Below, piece after piece: positions 35,290 to 43,439 of a stretch of 45,083 nt of DNA. Both the position numbers and the translations under genes were made by a program. This DNA is from Lactobacillus corticis (GTDB taxonomy: Bacteria > Bacillota > Bacilli > Lactobacillales > Lactobacillaceae), in assembly GCF_018327645.1 (NCBI RefSeq), contig NZ_BMAY01000013.1, positions 1 through 45,083 on the forward strand, in the 5' to 3' direction. The notes beneath the pieces were generated by a model, which had not been told where the DNA came from, did no database searches, and saw nothing but the letters and a program-made list of their open reading frames with translations. Numbering within the stretch: position 1 is the first letter of the stretch; each line of letters begins with the position of its first letter.

Positions 35290-36711
35290 ATGAAAGTCTT
35301 CAATACCCTAACACGACAAAAAGAAGAATTTAAACCCCTGGTTCCAGGTGAAGTCAGCATGTATGTATGTGGACCAACTGTGTACAACTATATCCACATC
35401 GGCAATGCTCGGAGCGTGATTGCTTTTGATACGATTCGCCGCTATTTCGAATATCGTGGCTACAAGGTCAAATATGTTTCTAACTTTACTGATGTTGATG
35501 ACAAGATGATCAACGAGGCCAGAAACGAGGGGACCAGTGTGCCGGAATTGGCTGATCGCTACATCAAGGCTTTTTTGGCAGATACGGCAGCGCTAAATGT
35601 TGAACCAGCCACCTTGCATCCGCGGGCTACCCAGGAAATCCCGGCAATTATTGATTTTGTGCAAACCTTGATCGCCAAGGGCTATGCTTACGAAGCTGAT
35701 GGCGATGTTTATTATCGGGCTAAGAAATTCCCAGATTATGGCAAACTCAGTGATCAAAATATTGCCGAACTTGAAGAGGGCGCTTCTGAACACGTCAATG
35801 ATGAAGAACAGGCCAGAAAAGAAGATCCAATTGATTTTGCCTTGTGGAAAGCCCAAAAAACGGCCGACGAAATTGCGTGGGATTCTCCTTGGGGCAAAGG
35901 TCGTCCCGGCTGGCATATTGAATGTTCAGTCATGTCAACTAAATATTTAGGCGACACGTTTGATATTCATGGTGGTGGCCAAGACCTAGAGTTCCCTCAC
36001 CACGAAAATGAGATTGCCCAAAGCGAGGCTAAGACCGGTAAGAAGTTTGTCAATTATTGGCTGCACAATGGTTTTGTGACTGTGGGCAAGGACGAAGAAA
36101 AGATGTCTAAGTCATTGCACAATTTTGTGACGGTGCATGATATTTTGCAAGAAATCGATCCGCAAATTTTGCGCTTCTTTATGGCCAGTGTACAGTATCG
36201 GCGCCAGATTAACTATTCCGAAGAAAATTTGGACCAGGCCAAAACCATTTTGGATCGTTTCAAGAATACGGTCGAAAGCGTGCAATACCGGTTAGCTGGA
36301 AAGGCTGCCGAAACCACTGCGCCAGAACTGGCTAAGGCAATTGAAAAGACCGAAAATGCGTTTGTTGCGGCTATGGATGATGATTTTAACGTCCAAAATG
36401 CCTTAACTGCAATTTATGACTTGTTGCCCCTGGTAAATAAGCAGGCTAGCCAAGAAAAAGTAGCTAAGACCGAACTAACTAGCTTTTTACAGCATTTAGC
36501 AGGCTGGCTGGGAGTATTTGGCGTTGATTTGGATAACTTAACTAGCTCTGCAGCTGCTGACGATGCCGAAATCGATGCTTTGGTTAAAAAGCGGGATCAG
36601 GCACGTAAAGAAAAGAATTGGGCCGTCAGCGACCAAATCCGGGACGAATTAGCTAAACGCGGCATCAAGTTGTTAGATACGCCTCAGGGAACGAGGTGGA
36701 CTCGTGAGTAA
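35290..36711 (+). CDS. cysS: Cysteinyl-tRNA synthetase
   Basis: The 473-residue class I synthetase has the zinc ligand Cys27 in [10 protein letters not shown], the HIGH-like IHIGN (35-39), WHIECSVM and KMSKSLHNF. It starts at an ATG after GAAAGG. In Bacillus cysE precedes it after gltX; no cysE is present here. Its end overlaps mrnC by eight bases. Confidence 0.96.
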   Translation: MKVFNTLTRQKEEFKPLVPGEVSMYVCGPTVYNYIHIGNARSVIAFDTIRRYFEYRGYKVKYVSNFTDVDDKMINEARNEGTSVPELADRYIKAFLADTAALNVEPATLHPRATQEIPAIIDFVQTLIAKGYAYEADGDVYYRAKKFPDYGKLSDQNIAELEEGASEHVNDEEQARKEDPIDFALWKAQKTADEIAWDSPWGKGRPGWHIECSVMSTKYLGDTFDIHGGGQDLEFPHHENEIAQSEAKTGKKFVNYWLHNGFVTVGKDEEKMSKSLHNFVTVHDILQEIDPQILRFFMASVQYRRQINYSEENLDQAKTILDRFKNTVESVQYRLAGKAAETTAPELAKAIEKTENAFVAAMDDDFNVQNALTAIYDLLPLVNKQASQEKVAKTELTSFLQHLAGWLGVFGVDLDNLTSSAAADDAEIDALVKKRDQARKEKNWAVSDQIRDELAKRGIKLLDTPQGTRWTRE

Positions 36712-37147
36712 GATCAAAAAGCTAACTGAACAAGATGTGAACCCAGAGACTTTAAGCGGCCAAACGCTCGCTTATTTGGGGGATGCCGTCTATGAAACTT
36801 TTATTCGCAAACACCTAATTCGTGGCGGCGTAGTGCGCCCGCAGGTTTTGCAACGCGATGCTACGCATTATGTCTCCGCTAAAGCACAAGCTGGATTAGT
36901 GATGAAGCTGATCGACGACGGCTTGCTTAGTGAAAAGGAGCAAGGCATTTTTAAACGCGGGCGTAACGCCAAAACCTACACTAAAGCAAAACATACCCAG
37001 CTGAGGACCTATCAGTTTTCTACTGGGTTTGAGTGTCTGATTGGCTATTTGAATTTGGCAGGCCAAGATGAACGAGTAGCTGAACTAGCTCGTTGGTGCA
37101 TAAAAACAGTAGAAGATGGAGGGTTAGCTGATTATGAGTTTGAATGA
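36704..37147 (+). CDS. mrnC: Mini-ribonuclease III
   Basis: The 147-residue protein is the RNase III-like enzyme that lacks the double-stranded RNA-binding domain, needed for 23S rRNA maturation in Firmicutes. The catalytic motif [10 protein letters not shown] is visible (Asp27), followed by [13 protein letters not shown] and RGRNAKT segments. The start is GTG 36704, within the end of cysS. It overlaps rlmB by 14 bases. Confidence 0.94.
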   Translation: MSKIKKLTEQDVNPETLSGQTLAYLGDAVYETFIRKHLIRGGVVRPQVLQRDATHYVSAKAQAGLVMKLIDDGLLSEKEQGIFKRGRNAKTYTKAKHTQLRTYQFSTGFECLIGYLNLAGQDERVAELARWCIKTVEDGGLADYEFE

Positions 37148-37886
37148 TGGCGATTTTGTCTTTGGTCGGCATTCCGGAATTGATTTTTTGAAAACGCAGA
37201 GTGCTGACCGCATTAACAAAGTCTTTTTGCAAACTGGCGTGGCGAATGATTTCGCTGGTCAGGTTTATGCGCTAGCGAAAAAGAAACGCTTGGTGGTTCA
37301 AGAAGTTCCGAAACACAAACTTGATCATCTGGCTAATGGGGGCAACCACCAAGGCTTGGTGCTGGCGGTCTCAAGTTTTGAATATGCGGATTTTGACCAA
37401 TTGCTGGACCAGCTGGACCAAAAGGAAGAACCTTTTTTATTAATGCTGGATTCAATTGAAGATCCGCATAATTTAGGTTCAATTTTGCGTTCGGCTGATG
37501 CGACTGGGGTTGATGGGATTATTATTCCTAAACGCCGGGCTAGTGGCTTGACTTCAGTGGTTGCTAAGACTAGCACGGGAGCCATTGACCATGTACCGGT
37601 TGCGCGCGTAAATAATTTGGTCCAAACGAGCCAGCTTTTGAAAGATCGGGGCTACTGGCTGTTTGGAACCGATATGCAGGGGACAGATTATCGTCGCTGG
37701 AATGCCAAGGGCAAGACGGTGCTAGTCATTGGCAATGAAGGCAAGGGGATTAGTCCTTTGTTGAAAAAGCAAATGGATCAAACTTTAACCTTGCCGATGG
37801 TGGGGCACGTTCAATCCTTGAATGCTAGTGTTGCTACCGGGATCCTGTTATATCAAATGCTGAATTCTCGAAATCCTTTATCGTAA
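37134..37886 (+). CDS. rlmB: 23S rRNA (guanosine-2'-O-)-methyltransferase RlmB
   Basis: The 250-residue SpoU-type methyltransferase has an N-terminal substrate-binding domain and a knotted SPOUT domain with its three motifs: DPHNLGSILRSADA, VIGNEGKGIS and LNASVATGILLY. The RlmB/TrmH family includes several targets; position after mrnC fits RlmB. It overlaps mrnC, so cysS, mrnC and rlmB are probably co-transcribed. A terminator follows. Confidence 0.92.
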   Translation: MSLNDGDFVFGRHSGIDFLKTQSADRINKVFLQTGVANDFAGQVYALAKKKRLVVQEVPKHKLDHLANGGNHQGLVLAVSSFEYADFDQLLDQLDQKEEPFLLMLDSIEDPHNLGSILRSADATGVDGIIIPKRRASGLTSVVAKTSTGAIDHVPVARVNNLVQTSQLLKDRGYWLFGTDMQGTDYRRWNAKGKTVLVIGNEGKGISPLLKKQMDQTLTLPMVGHVQSLNASVATGILLYQMLNSRNPLS

Positions 37887-37895
37887 TTAAGTCTT

Positions 37896-37930
37896 AAAAG
37901 CTGTCTTCACGCCGGAAGATGGCTTTTTTT
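37896..37930 (+). terminator. Terminator of the cysS-mrnC-rlmB operon
   Basis: AAGCTGTCTTC (37898-37908) pairs with GAAGATGGCTT (37915-37925) with two G-T pairs, followed by a run of T. Confidence 0.85.
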
Positions 37931-37954
37931 ACATTCTTCAAATAACTGTGTAGC

Positions 37955-38014
37955 GGGGCTTGGACACTTATTTTAAAGTGTCAAACAATCTGCTGATTTG
38001 CCCCAACCACCAGC
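37955..38014 (+). promoter_or_regulatory. Structured leader before the sigH-like gene
   Basis: GACACTT (37963-37969) and AAGTGTC (37976-37982) form an inverted repeat. Around it GGGGC (37955-37959) can pair with GCCCC (38000-38004), and GCTG with CAGC beyond. The nested stems could be a regulatory RNA fold, or the central repeat an operator. No clear promoter was found. Confidence 0.4.
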
Positions 38015-38055
38015 TGAAATCCATTATCCTCAATTTATTAATTTTTGGAGGAGAA

Positions 38056-38649
38056 ATGGTTATGGAACCGAGAGAACTATCACCCCAGGAAGTACAAGCC
38101 CAAATTGAAGACTTGGCTTTGGTAAAACTGATCAAAATTGACGGAAATGAAGATGCTTTGGTTCGTTTGTACAATAAGTACCACTGGATCTTGCTAAATG
38201 TGAAACGACGATCATATATTAGAATGATGAGCGATGAAGATTGGGAACAAGAGGGGATGCTGGTCTGTTATGAAGCGGCCCTCTGCTATGACGAAGCGCG
38301 TGGTAGTTGGCGCTCATTTTATCGCGTTAAATTGCTGAATTGGAGCAAAACGCTCCTTAGACGCACTTTATGTGCCCGCCGGGTGGGTAATCAGCGAGCA
38401 ATTTCCTATGATGGGGATGAAGTTTTGAAAGAGACTTGTTTGGGATGCGAACAGGCTTGTGAAATCCCCTTGTCCACGTCATATGAAAAAATCATTGGTT
38501 CACTAACGCAAAGAGAATTGGCTGGCTTGTTGGTATTTACCGGTGCTTATGAATTGCACGAGGTGTGCCAGCGTTATGGGTATAAGCCAGAGAGTGTTCT
38601 AAAAACTAAATCTGCTTTACGAAAAAGGCTTTTAAATCCACCAGAATAA
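38056..38649 (+). CDS. sigH: SigH/ComX-like RNA polymerase sigma factor
   Basis: The 197-residue protein has a sigma region 2-like part (LVRLYNKYHW, DEDWEQEGMLVCYEAAL, YDEARGSWRSFYRVKLLN) and a C-terminal helix-turn-helix (HEVCQRYGYKPESVLKTKSAL). In Firmicutes the gene after rlmB is sigH, whose lactobacillar homologues control competence genes. The ATG at 38056 follows GGAGGAG; the open frame begins earlier at 37960 without support. The family has low conservation, so the call leans on synteny. Confidence 0.75.
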   Translation: MVMEPRELSPQEVQAQIEDLALVKLIKIDGNEDALVRLYNKYHWILLNVKRRSYIRMMSDEDWEQEGMLVCYEAALCYDEARGSWRSFYRVKLLNWSKTLLRRTLCARRVGNQRAISYDGDEVLKETCLGCEQACEIPLSTSYEKIIGSLTQRELAGLLVFTGAYELHEVCQRYGYKPESVLKTKSALRKRLLNPPE

Positions 38650-38662
38650 AAATGCGCATTTT
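38649..38662. repeat. Fourteen-base palindrome after sigH
   Basis: AAAATGCGCATTTT is perfectly palindromic. It overlaps the sigH stop and lies in the -35 area of the promoter of the next gene, where it could serve as an operator or as a weak terminator. Confidence 0.4.
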
Positions 38663-38676
38663 AGTTATTAGAAAGG

Positions 38677-38682
38677 TATAAT
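38677..38682 (+). promoter_or_regulatory. Probable -10 box of the 72-residue protein gene
   Basis: A perfect TATAAT is present, 38 bases before the ATG. The -35 position is occupied by the palindrome rather than by a TTGACA-like sequence. Confidence 0.5.
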
Positions 38683-38719
38683 AGGAATCGTAGAATATTT
38701 TATTAGGAGGTAATTTAAG

Positions 38720-38938
38720 ATGGCAGACGAATTAGTAAAGACTGCATTGTTAGACCGTCACATGAAGGAAGTTTTTGACTGGAGCGATTCTGAAACTCCT
38801 GTTAGAGACGCCCTTTGGGACTACTTTATGGAAAAGAATGGTAGAGATACCATGAAGACGGAAGAAGATATGCTTCCATTCCTAGACTATTCTGACGACA
38901 AGATTGAAAGCTTCGTCAACGAAAATCTTAAGAAGTAA
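38720..38938 (+). CDS. Small acidic protein of unknown function, 72 residues
   Basis: The gene has a strong ribosome binding site (AGGAGGT) and its own TATAAT. The protein ([20 protein letters not shown] at its start) is acidic and likely helical, with no cysteines or membrane segment, and ends in SFVNENLKK. Codon use resembles the highly expressed ribosomal genes. I recognise no family. It occupies the place where rpmG-secE-nusG follow sigH in Bacillus. Confidence 0.8.
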   Translation: MADELVKTALLDRHMKEVFDWSDSETPVRDALWDYFMEKNGRDTMKTEEDMLPFLDYSDDKIESFVNENLKK

Positions 38939-38990
38939 CATCCGACTATAACAATGTTCTACGCACCGTGGTCACGCAAGTTTGACCACC

Positions 38991-39023
38991 AAAAAACGAC
39001 CCGTTTTTTAGCGGGCCGTTTTT
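38991..39023 (+). terminator. Bidirectional terminator between the small acidic protein and the aldehyde dehydrogenase
   Basis: ACGACCCG (38996-39003) pairs with CGGGCCGT (39012-39019) with one mismatch, flanked by A and T runs. Confidence 0.85.
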
Positions 39024-39035
39024 GTTTGGGCAAGT

Positions 39036-40418
39036 TTATGAATTTGCTTTGGTGACATCGATTACTAAGTGTTCATTGACAAAGGCCATAATGCCTAGAG
39101 GTCCTAGCTCTCGGCCGTAACCAGACCGCTTGACTCCGCCAAATGGCAACTCGCCGGCAGTAATCCAGCGGCCGTTGATCACGGTCATCCCGGTTTCAAT
39201 TTGCTCGGCAACTTTTTGGGCGTGAGCCACATCTTGACCAATTACGGAAGATCCCAAACCATAGCTCGAGTCATTAGCAAGTTGGATGGCTTCTGCTTCA
39301 TCCTTAACTTGATAAATCTCAGCTACCGGACCAAACAATTCTTGGTTGTATGCAGGATTGTCTTTGCTAATGTCCGTTAAAATGACTGGTCTAAAGAACG
39401 CACCGGTCTCTTTAATTTCAGGATATTGGTAAAGAACCTTAGCACCATGGCCAAGAGCTTCGGCAACTTGCTTTTCCAATTTTTCCTTGGACCGCATGCT
39501 GTTCATTGGAACCAAGGTGGTTGCTTCATCAAGCGGATCGCCCGGTTTTAAGTTAGCAAATAATTCCTTTAAATCATTAACTACTTCATCGTACCGCTTG
39601 CTCGTTACAATTATGCGCTTGGATGAAGTACATACCTGCCCATTGTTGTAGGTCCGGGCATCAGCCAATACTTTTTTCAACAAAGCCGGATCGGCATCAT
39701 CCAGGACGATAAAGGCATCGTTGCCACCAAGTTCCATTGTTGACTTTTTCAAGTTTTTGCCAGCTTCTTCAGCTACCGCTGCACCGCCACGTTCTGAACC
39801 AGTTAAGGCTACGCCTTGGATTCGCGGATCAGCAATGACATCAGCTAGTTGCTCGTAGCTTAAATATAAGTTGAGTAAAGCCCCTTCAGGAGCTCCTGCT
39901 CTTTTTACCAACTTAGCAACATATGCAGCCGTGCTTGGAACATTGTGCGCATGCTTCAGCAGCATCGGATTGCCGACGATAAAGTTAGGCGCAAATACTC
40001 TGATGATTTGGTAAAGCGGAAAGTTCCACGGCTCACAAGCCATGATTACCCCGGTAGCTTGCTTGGCATAGTAAGCAGACCCCAAAGTCGTAGGAAGGGG
40101 AGTTGGTTTAAGCAATTCTTCGCCATGTTTCACATAGTAGTCACAAATTTCAACACAAATATCTACTTCTTCACGAGCTTCAGCAATTCGCTTACCCATT
40201 TCTTTGGTCATTAAAGCAGCCAATTCTTCCCGACTATTTTTCATTTCAGCAGCGATTTTGGCTAGCTGGGCTACTCGAGTGCTTGGGTCCTCATGACGCC
40301 ATTTGTGATATAAGCGATCGCTTAAGTTAAGCGCATCTTCAATCTGCTCGCTAGTAGGATTATCGAAGCTTGCAAATACCTCATTGGTATATGGATTTAT
40401 TGATTGATATTTAGCCAT
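39036..40418 (-). CDS. NAD(P)-dependent aldehyde dehydrogenase, succinate-semialdehyde type
   Basis: The 460-residue enzyme has the family residues Asn132 (EPWNFP), Glu229 (MELGGND) and catalytic Cys263 (NNGQVCTSS). Length and N-terminus (INPYTNEV) resemble succinate-semialdehyde dehydrogenases of the Sad/GabD type, the usual name in lactobacilli. Real substrates in lactic acid bacteria are uncertain, since no GABA pathway gene is nearby. AGAGGT precedes the ATG. Confidence 0.85.
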   Translation of the reverse strand: MAKYQSINPYTNEVFASFDNPTSEQIEDALNLSDRLYHKWRHEDPSTRVAQLAKIAAEMKNSREELAALMTKEMGKRIAEAREEVDICVEICDYYVKHGEELLKPTPLPTTLGSAYYAKQATGVIMACEPWNFPLYQIIRVFAPNFIVGNPMLLKHAHNVPSTAAYVAKLVKRAGAPEGALLNLYLSYEQLADVIADPRIQGVALTGSERGGAAVAEEAGKNLKKSTMELGGNDAFIVLDDADPALLKKVLADARTYNNGQVCTSSKRIIVTSKRYDEVVNDLKELFANLKPGDPLDEATTLVPMNSMRSKEKLEKQVAEALGHGAKVLYQYPEIKETGAFFRPVILTDISKDNPAYNQELFGPVAEIYQVKDEAEAIQLANDSSYGLGSSVIGQDVAHAQKVAEQIETGMTVINGRWITAGELPFGGVKRSGYGRELGPLGIMAFVNEHLVIDVTKANS

Positions 40419-40466
40419 TTATTTACCTCTATTTTTTTCCAAAACTACAGTAGTGGTAACAGTCTT

Positions 40467-40496
40467 ATTATAAAGCGCTTACTTGAAATAAGTCTA
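40467..40496 (-). promoter_or_regulatory. Promoter of the aldehyde dehydrogenase gene with cre-like site
   Basis: On the minus strand TAGACT (40491-40496) and a perfect TATAAT (40467-40472) are 18 bases apart. The spacer holds the symmetric AAAGCGCTT core (40472-40480), similar to a CcpA site. CcpA control is therefore possible. Confidence 0.5.
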
Positions 40497-40509
40497 CTAA
40501 AATGATCGA

Positions 40510-40538
40510 TTGTTACGACTGGTCTAGCATGGTAGAAT
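40510..40538 (+). promoter_or_regulatory. Promoter of the deoxyribosyltransferase gene
   Basis: TTGTTA (40510-40515) and TAGAAT (40533-40538) are 17 bases apart, 47 bases before the start codon. Confidence 0.65.
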
Positions 40539-40584
40539 TAAGCCAAACCGAAAAAAGTTATTAGTAAAAAGAAAGGCAACCAAA

Positions 40585-41088
40585 ATGAGTGATACTCCAA
40601 GAACCGCTAATATTTATTTAGGTTCTCCATTCTACAGCGATGATGAACGCAAGCGCGTTGATATTGCGAAGGATTATTTAGCCCAAAATCCAACCGTGGA
40701 GCGGGTCTTTTTCCCATTCGACCAAAACTTTACTGACCCAAATGAAACGGCAGAGGAAGCCAAGGGCAAACGCAGCATGCTTTGGCGGGAAGCAACCTAC
40801 CAAAATGACGTTAACAATATCGTGACGGCAACCGTTGGGGTTTTCTTATACGATATGGATATGATTGATGACGGTTCTGCCTTTGAGATCGGCTTTATGC
40901 GGGCCTTGCACAAGCCAGTCGTCCTGGTACCATTCACCAAGCATCCAGAAAAAGAAAAACAAATGAATTTAATGCTGGCCAATGGCGTTACTACGCTGAT
41001 TGATGGAACCACTAATTTTGAAGCCTTGAAGACTTTTGACTTTAACGATGTTCCTGCTAACCCAGTAACTGGTTACGTAATTTTATAA
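40585..41088 (+). CDS. ptd: Purine deoxyribosyltransferase (class I nucleoside deoxyribosyltransferase)
   Basis: The 167-residue enzyme swaps the base on purine deoxyribonucleosides, a salvage step typical of lactobacilli. It matches the class I enzyme of L. helveticus in length, in YLGSPFYSD near the start, WREATYQND (67-75) and the catalytic Glu101 in DDGSAFEIGFMRA. The class II enzyme is about ten residues shorter and begins differently. The gene is monocistronic with its own promoter and terminator. Confidence 0.92.
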   Translation: MSDTPRTANIYLGSPFYSDDERKRVDIAKDYLAQNPTVERVFFPFDQNFTDPNETAEEAKGKRSMLWREATYQNDVNNIVTATVGVFLYDMDMIDDGSAFEIGFMRALHKPVVLVPFTKHPEKEKQMNLMLANGVTTLIDGTTNFEALKTFDFNDVPANPVTGYVIL

Positions 41089-41092
41089 TTCT

Positions 41093-41121
41093 AAAAGGGA
41101 TCCCTTCCGGGGTCCCTTTTT
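41093..41121 (+). terminator. Terminator of ptd, shared with the esterase gene
   Basis: AAAAGGGATCCC (41093-41104) pairs with GGGGTCCCTTTT (41109-41120) with one G-T pair around TTCC. It reaches the stop codon of the convergent esterase gene. Confidence 0.85.
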
Positions 41122-41911
41122 AGCGCCGTTTGGCAATTTGGCGCAAATAGTCCAAACTTTCATCCAAATATTCTGCACTATAATCCATTGCGTGACCGTG
41201 ACCTGGCAGGGTCAGCAATTGTACTGACTTGTTTTGTTCACCTAAGAAACTGATAAATTGCAAGACCCCTGAAAGCGGCGTTAATTCGGCAACGGAATTC
41301 AACATGAACAGCGGTCCTAAATTTTGATAATCGTAGCTGGTGGCATCAAGCTTTTGCAAAACCTTTTGATCAGCCGAACCAGCATAGGTTTGAACGAAAT
41401 ACTTATAAAAAGCCTTCGCGATATCTTCGCGCTTTTCTAGGCCCAATTCTTCCTTGGCTTGAGGGGATGGAACAACTTCAGGATGGTTTTTAAACCAATT
41501 GCTAAAGTCAACTGGAGCCGACCAAGTGATAGTTGGAAATCCGTATTTACCAGCTAACGCCAAGGCCATCGTGCCGCCACAACTGGCACCGATTTGGTAA
41601 ATGTTAGCTTGATCGTCGGGATCGGTGTACTCGCTTGCCAGCAGCCATTTGACAAAAGTTTCGCAATCCTGATGGGCTGCAGGGAAAATGTCGCCTGGGG
41701 CTAAACGGTAGTTAGGGATAAAGGTCATGAAACCGGCATTAGCCATGTCAACGCCTAAACTTTTGAGGCCCTTTTTATCTCCTCGGAACCAACCGCCACC
41801 ATGCCAGAAAATCAGGATTTTGGTGGCTGAACTGGTATCATTTGGATAGTAGATATCTGTTGCCAGCTTGTGGGCCGGGTCAAAAACAATGTCTTTTTTT
41901 ATTACAACCAT
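41120..41911 (-). CDS. Alpha/beta-hydrolase, esterase or lipase type
   Basis: The 263-residue protein has the oxyanion-hole motif HGGGW (37-41), the nucleophile motif GASCG (Ser110) and a histidine near the end (His240 in GHGHAM), the usual pattern of small carboxylesterases. No signal peptide is seen, so it is likely cytoplasmic. The substrate cannot be told. GGAGC precedes the ATG. Confidence 0.85.
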   Translation of the reverse strand: MVVIKKDIVFDPAHKLATDIYYPNDTSSATKILIFWHGGGWFRGDKKGLKSLGVDMANAGFMTFIPNYRLAPGDIFPAAHQDCETFVKWLLASEYTDPDDQANIYQIGASCGGTMALALAGKYGFPTITWSAPVDFSNWFKNHPEVVPSPQAKEELGLEKREDIAKAFYKYFVQTYAGSADQKVLQKLDATSYDYQNLGPLFMLNSVAELTPLSGVLQFISFLGEQNKSVQLLTLPGHGHAMDYSAEYLDESLDYLRQIAKRR

Positions 41912-42014
41912 ATGGTAGCTCCTTTCTGTATATTTATAGTATAAGCGTCAAATGCGAAAAAACCTTAATCTTTTCTTGAGAATCAGTCAAAAAAATATTC
42001 CCTAGAGTAGTTTT

Positions 42015-42023
42015 TGATAAAAT
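42015..42023 (+). promoter_or_regulatory. Possible extended -10 promoter of the TVP38-like gene
   Basis: TGATAAAAT fits an extended -10 element 37 bases before the ATG. No good -35 was seen. Confidence 0.35.
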
Positions 42024-42059
42024 TAAGCTACTAAAGGTTGATGGAGAGGAAGAATTGCT

Positions 42060-42665
42060 ATGCACTTATCACCTAAAGCCAGTCGACGTTTGATCAGTAT
42101 TTTGACTGTAGCATCAGCAATAATTATTGTACTTTTGTGTATCTATTGGTACAATTTGGGGATTTTTACCAGTCAAGCAAAGATGAACGCCTACCTGCGC
42201 AATAAACGAATTATTGGGCCGATTATTTTTGTGTTAATCCAAATTGTGCAGGTTGTTGTGCCAATCATTCCAGGTGGAGTTTCCCTCTTGGCGGGGGTAG
42301 TATTTTTTGGACCATTGCAAGGGTTTATTTATAACTATGTTGGTATTTGCATTGGTTCGTTTATTAATTTTTTCCTGGCACGCTATTATGGTCGTCCATT
42401 CATTTTACATATTGTTTCCGAAGAAACTTTGAATAAATATATGAAATGGACCAAAAATCAGAAAAAGTTCAACTGGTTCTTTGCGGTCTGTATTTTGGCG
42501 CCTGTTGCCCCTGATGATGTGTTATGCTTAATAGCTGGGTTAACGGAAATGAAAGTATCGACCTACTTTTGGATAATCATACTCTGCAAGCCGTGGACTA
42601 TTGCGGTTTATAGTCTGGGACTCAGTTGGGGCAGCAAGTGGGTTATGAAACTAATAGGAAAATAA
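42060..42665 (+). CDS. TVP38/TMEM64-family (DedA-like) membrane protein
   Basis: The 201-residue protein has about five hydrophobic segments and the family core with GGVSLLAGVVFFGPLQGF, GICIGSFINFFLARYYGRPF and the C-terminal LAPVAPDDVLCLIAGLTEM. DedA and VTT-domain proteins act as lipid scramblases or flippases in some organisms; the role here is unknown. GGAGAGGAAG precedes the ATG. It is six bases from the next gene. Confidence 0.85.
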   Translation: MHLSPKASRRLISILTVASAIIIVLLCIYWYNLGIFTSQAKMNAYLRNKRIIGPIIFVLIQIVQVVVPIIPGGVSLLAGVVFFGPLQGFIYNYVGICIGSFINFFLARYYGRPFILHIVSEETLNKYMKWTKNQKKFNWFFAVCILAPVAPDDVLCLIAGLTEMKVSTYFWIIILCKPWTIAVYSLGLSWGSKWVMKLIGK

Positions 42666-42671
42666 AGAGTT

Positions 42672-43220
42672 TTGAAGTATCAACGTCTATATTTGCGGCG
42701 CATCACAATTGAGGATGCGCCGGTTTTATTTAAATGGTCACAAGACCCGCATTATCAAATTACTGCTGGGCTAGAACCCTATCAGGACTTATTAGCAGCC
42801 CATAAAGGAGCAGAAATTTATGCGCAGAGACCGTACAGTTTTGCGGTTTGTTTGCTGAAAAACAATCAAATGATTGGACTGGTTGAATTATACGAACGCG
42901 GGACGGTTCCAGGGGAATTTTTGCAAACTAAAGATCTTGGCTTCATGCTTGACCGTGATTTTGAGAATCGCGGCTATATGACCGAAGCTTTAACGATCCT
43001 GTTTGACTATGCGTTTGATGACTTAAACCAGCGAGAACTATGGGCTAAAACTTTTGATTTTAATACTCGTTCCCAGAGTTTGCTTGAACGCCTGGGCTTT
43101 GTATACCAGTATACGGTGGATCTTTCTGTATTAGCTCGTTATGGGATGGTTCATGATGAAAAATATTATTTGCTCAAACGCAGCAAATGGCATAAAATAA
43201 AAGCAAACACGAAGGCCTAA
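42672..43220 (+). CDS. GNAT-family N-acetyltransferase, RimJ/RimL type
   Basis: The 182-residue protein begins at TTG 42672 with a RimJ/RimL-like start (YLRRITIEDAPVLFKWSQDP) and has the acetyl-CoA loop FENRGYMTEALT and the SQSLLERLGF segment. The target is unknown; RimJ/L relatives modify ribosomal proteins or small molecules. The last ten bases form the 5' strand of the serS T-box stem, and the serS promoter lies in its final 50 bases. Confidence 0.85.
   Translation: MKYQRLYLRRITIEDAPVLFKWSQDPHYQITAGLEPYQDLLAAHKGAEIYAQRPYSFAVCLLKNNQMIGLVELYERGTVPGEFLQTKDLGFMLDRDFENRGYMTEALTILFDYAFDDLNQRELWAKTFDFNTRSQSLLERLGFVYQYTVDLSVLARYGMVHDEKYYLLKRSKWHKIKANTKA
43170..43198 (+). promoter_or_regulatory. 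Promoter of serS inside the preceding gene
   Basis: TTGCTC (43170-43175) and TAAAAT (43193-43198) are 17 bases apart. A start near 43205 would place the transcript start just before the first T-box strand at 43211. Confidence 0.65.
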
Positions 43221-43422
43221 GACAGCTTCAGAGAGTTCACGGGTGGTGTGAGTGAACGGACGTCGTTTCCAGCCTTCATTCAAGTGGGCAACTAATACTT
43301 GCACGGTAGGCACCGTTATCGTCACAAATGAGTGCAGCTGCATCAGCAGCTGAAACTGGGTGGTACCGCGAAGCCGTATGAGCCGATTCGTCCCAATATG
43401 AGGATGGATCGGCTCTTTTTTT
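43205..43422 (+). promoter_or_regulatory. T-box leader controlling serS
   Basis: The T-box core CTGGGTGGTACCGCG lies at 43356-43370 and a strong terminator at 43380-43422. The lower stem I pairs GAAGGC (43211-43216) with GCCTTC (43272-43277). The specifier is probably TCC (43268-43270), a serine codon, followed by A. The apical hairpin GTTCAC/GTGAAC with the GGTGGTGTGA loop and a stem III, AGCTGC/GCAGCT (43336-43351), are also seen. Uncharged tRNA-Ser would bind and prevent termination. Confidence 0.93.
43380..43422 (+). terminator. T-box terminator
   Basis: GAGCCGAT...CGTCC (43380-43393) pairs with GGATG...ATCGGCTC (43402-43415), followed by seven T. It forms only when the T-box antiterminator does not. 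Confidence 0.9.
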
Positions 43423-43439
43423 CGGAGGTTTTTGTATCA

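Noticed and set aside
41580-41584. Possible cysteine nucleophile in the esterase (GASCGG)
   Set aside because: The serine is in the normal GxSxG position (Gly-Ala-Ser-Cys-Gly), so the enzyme is an ordinary serine hydrolase.
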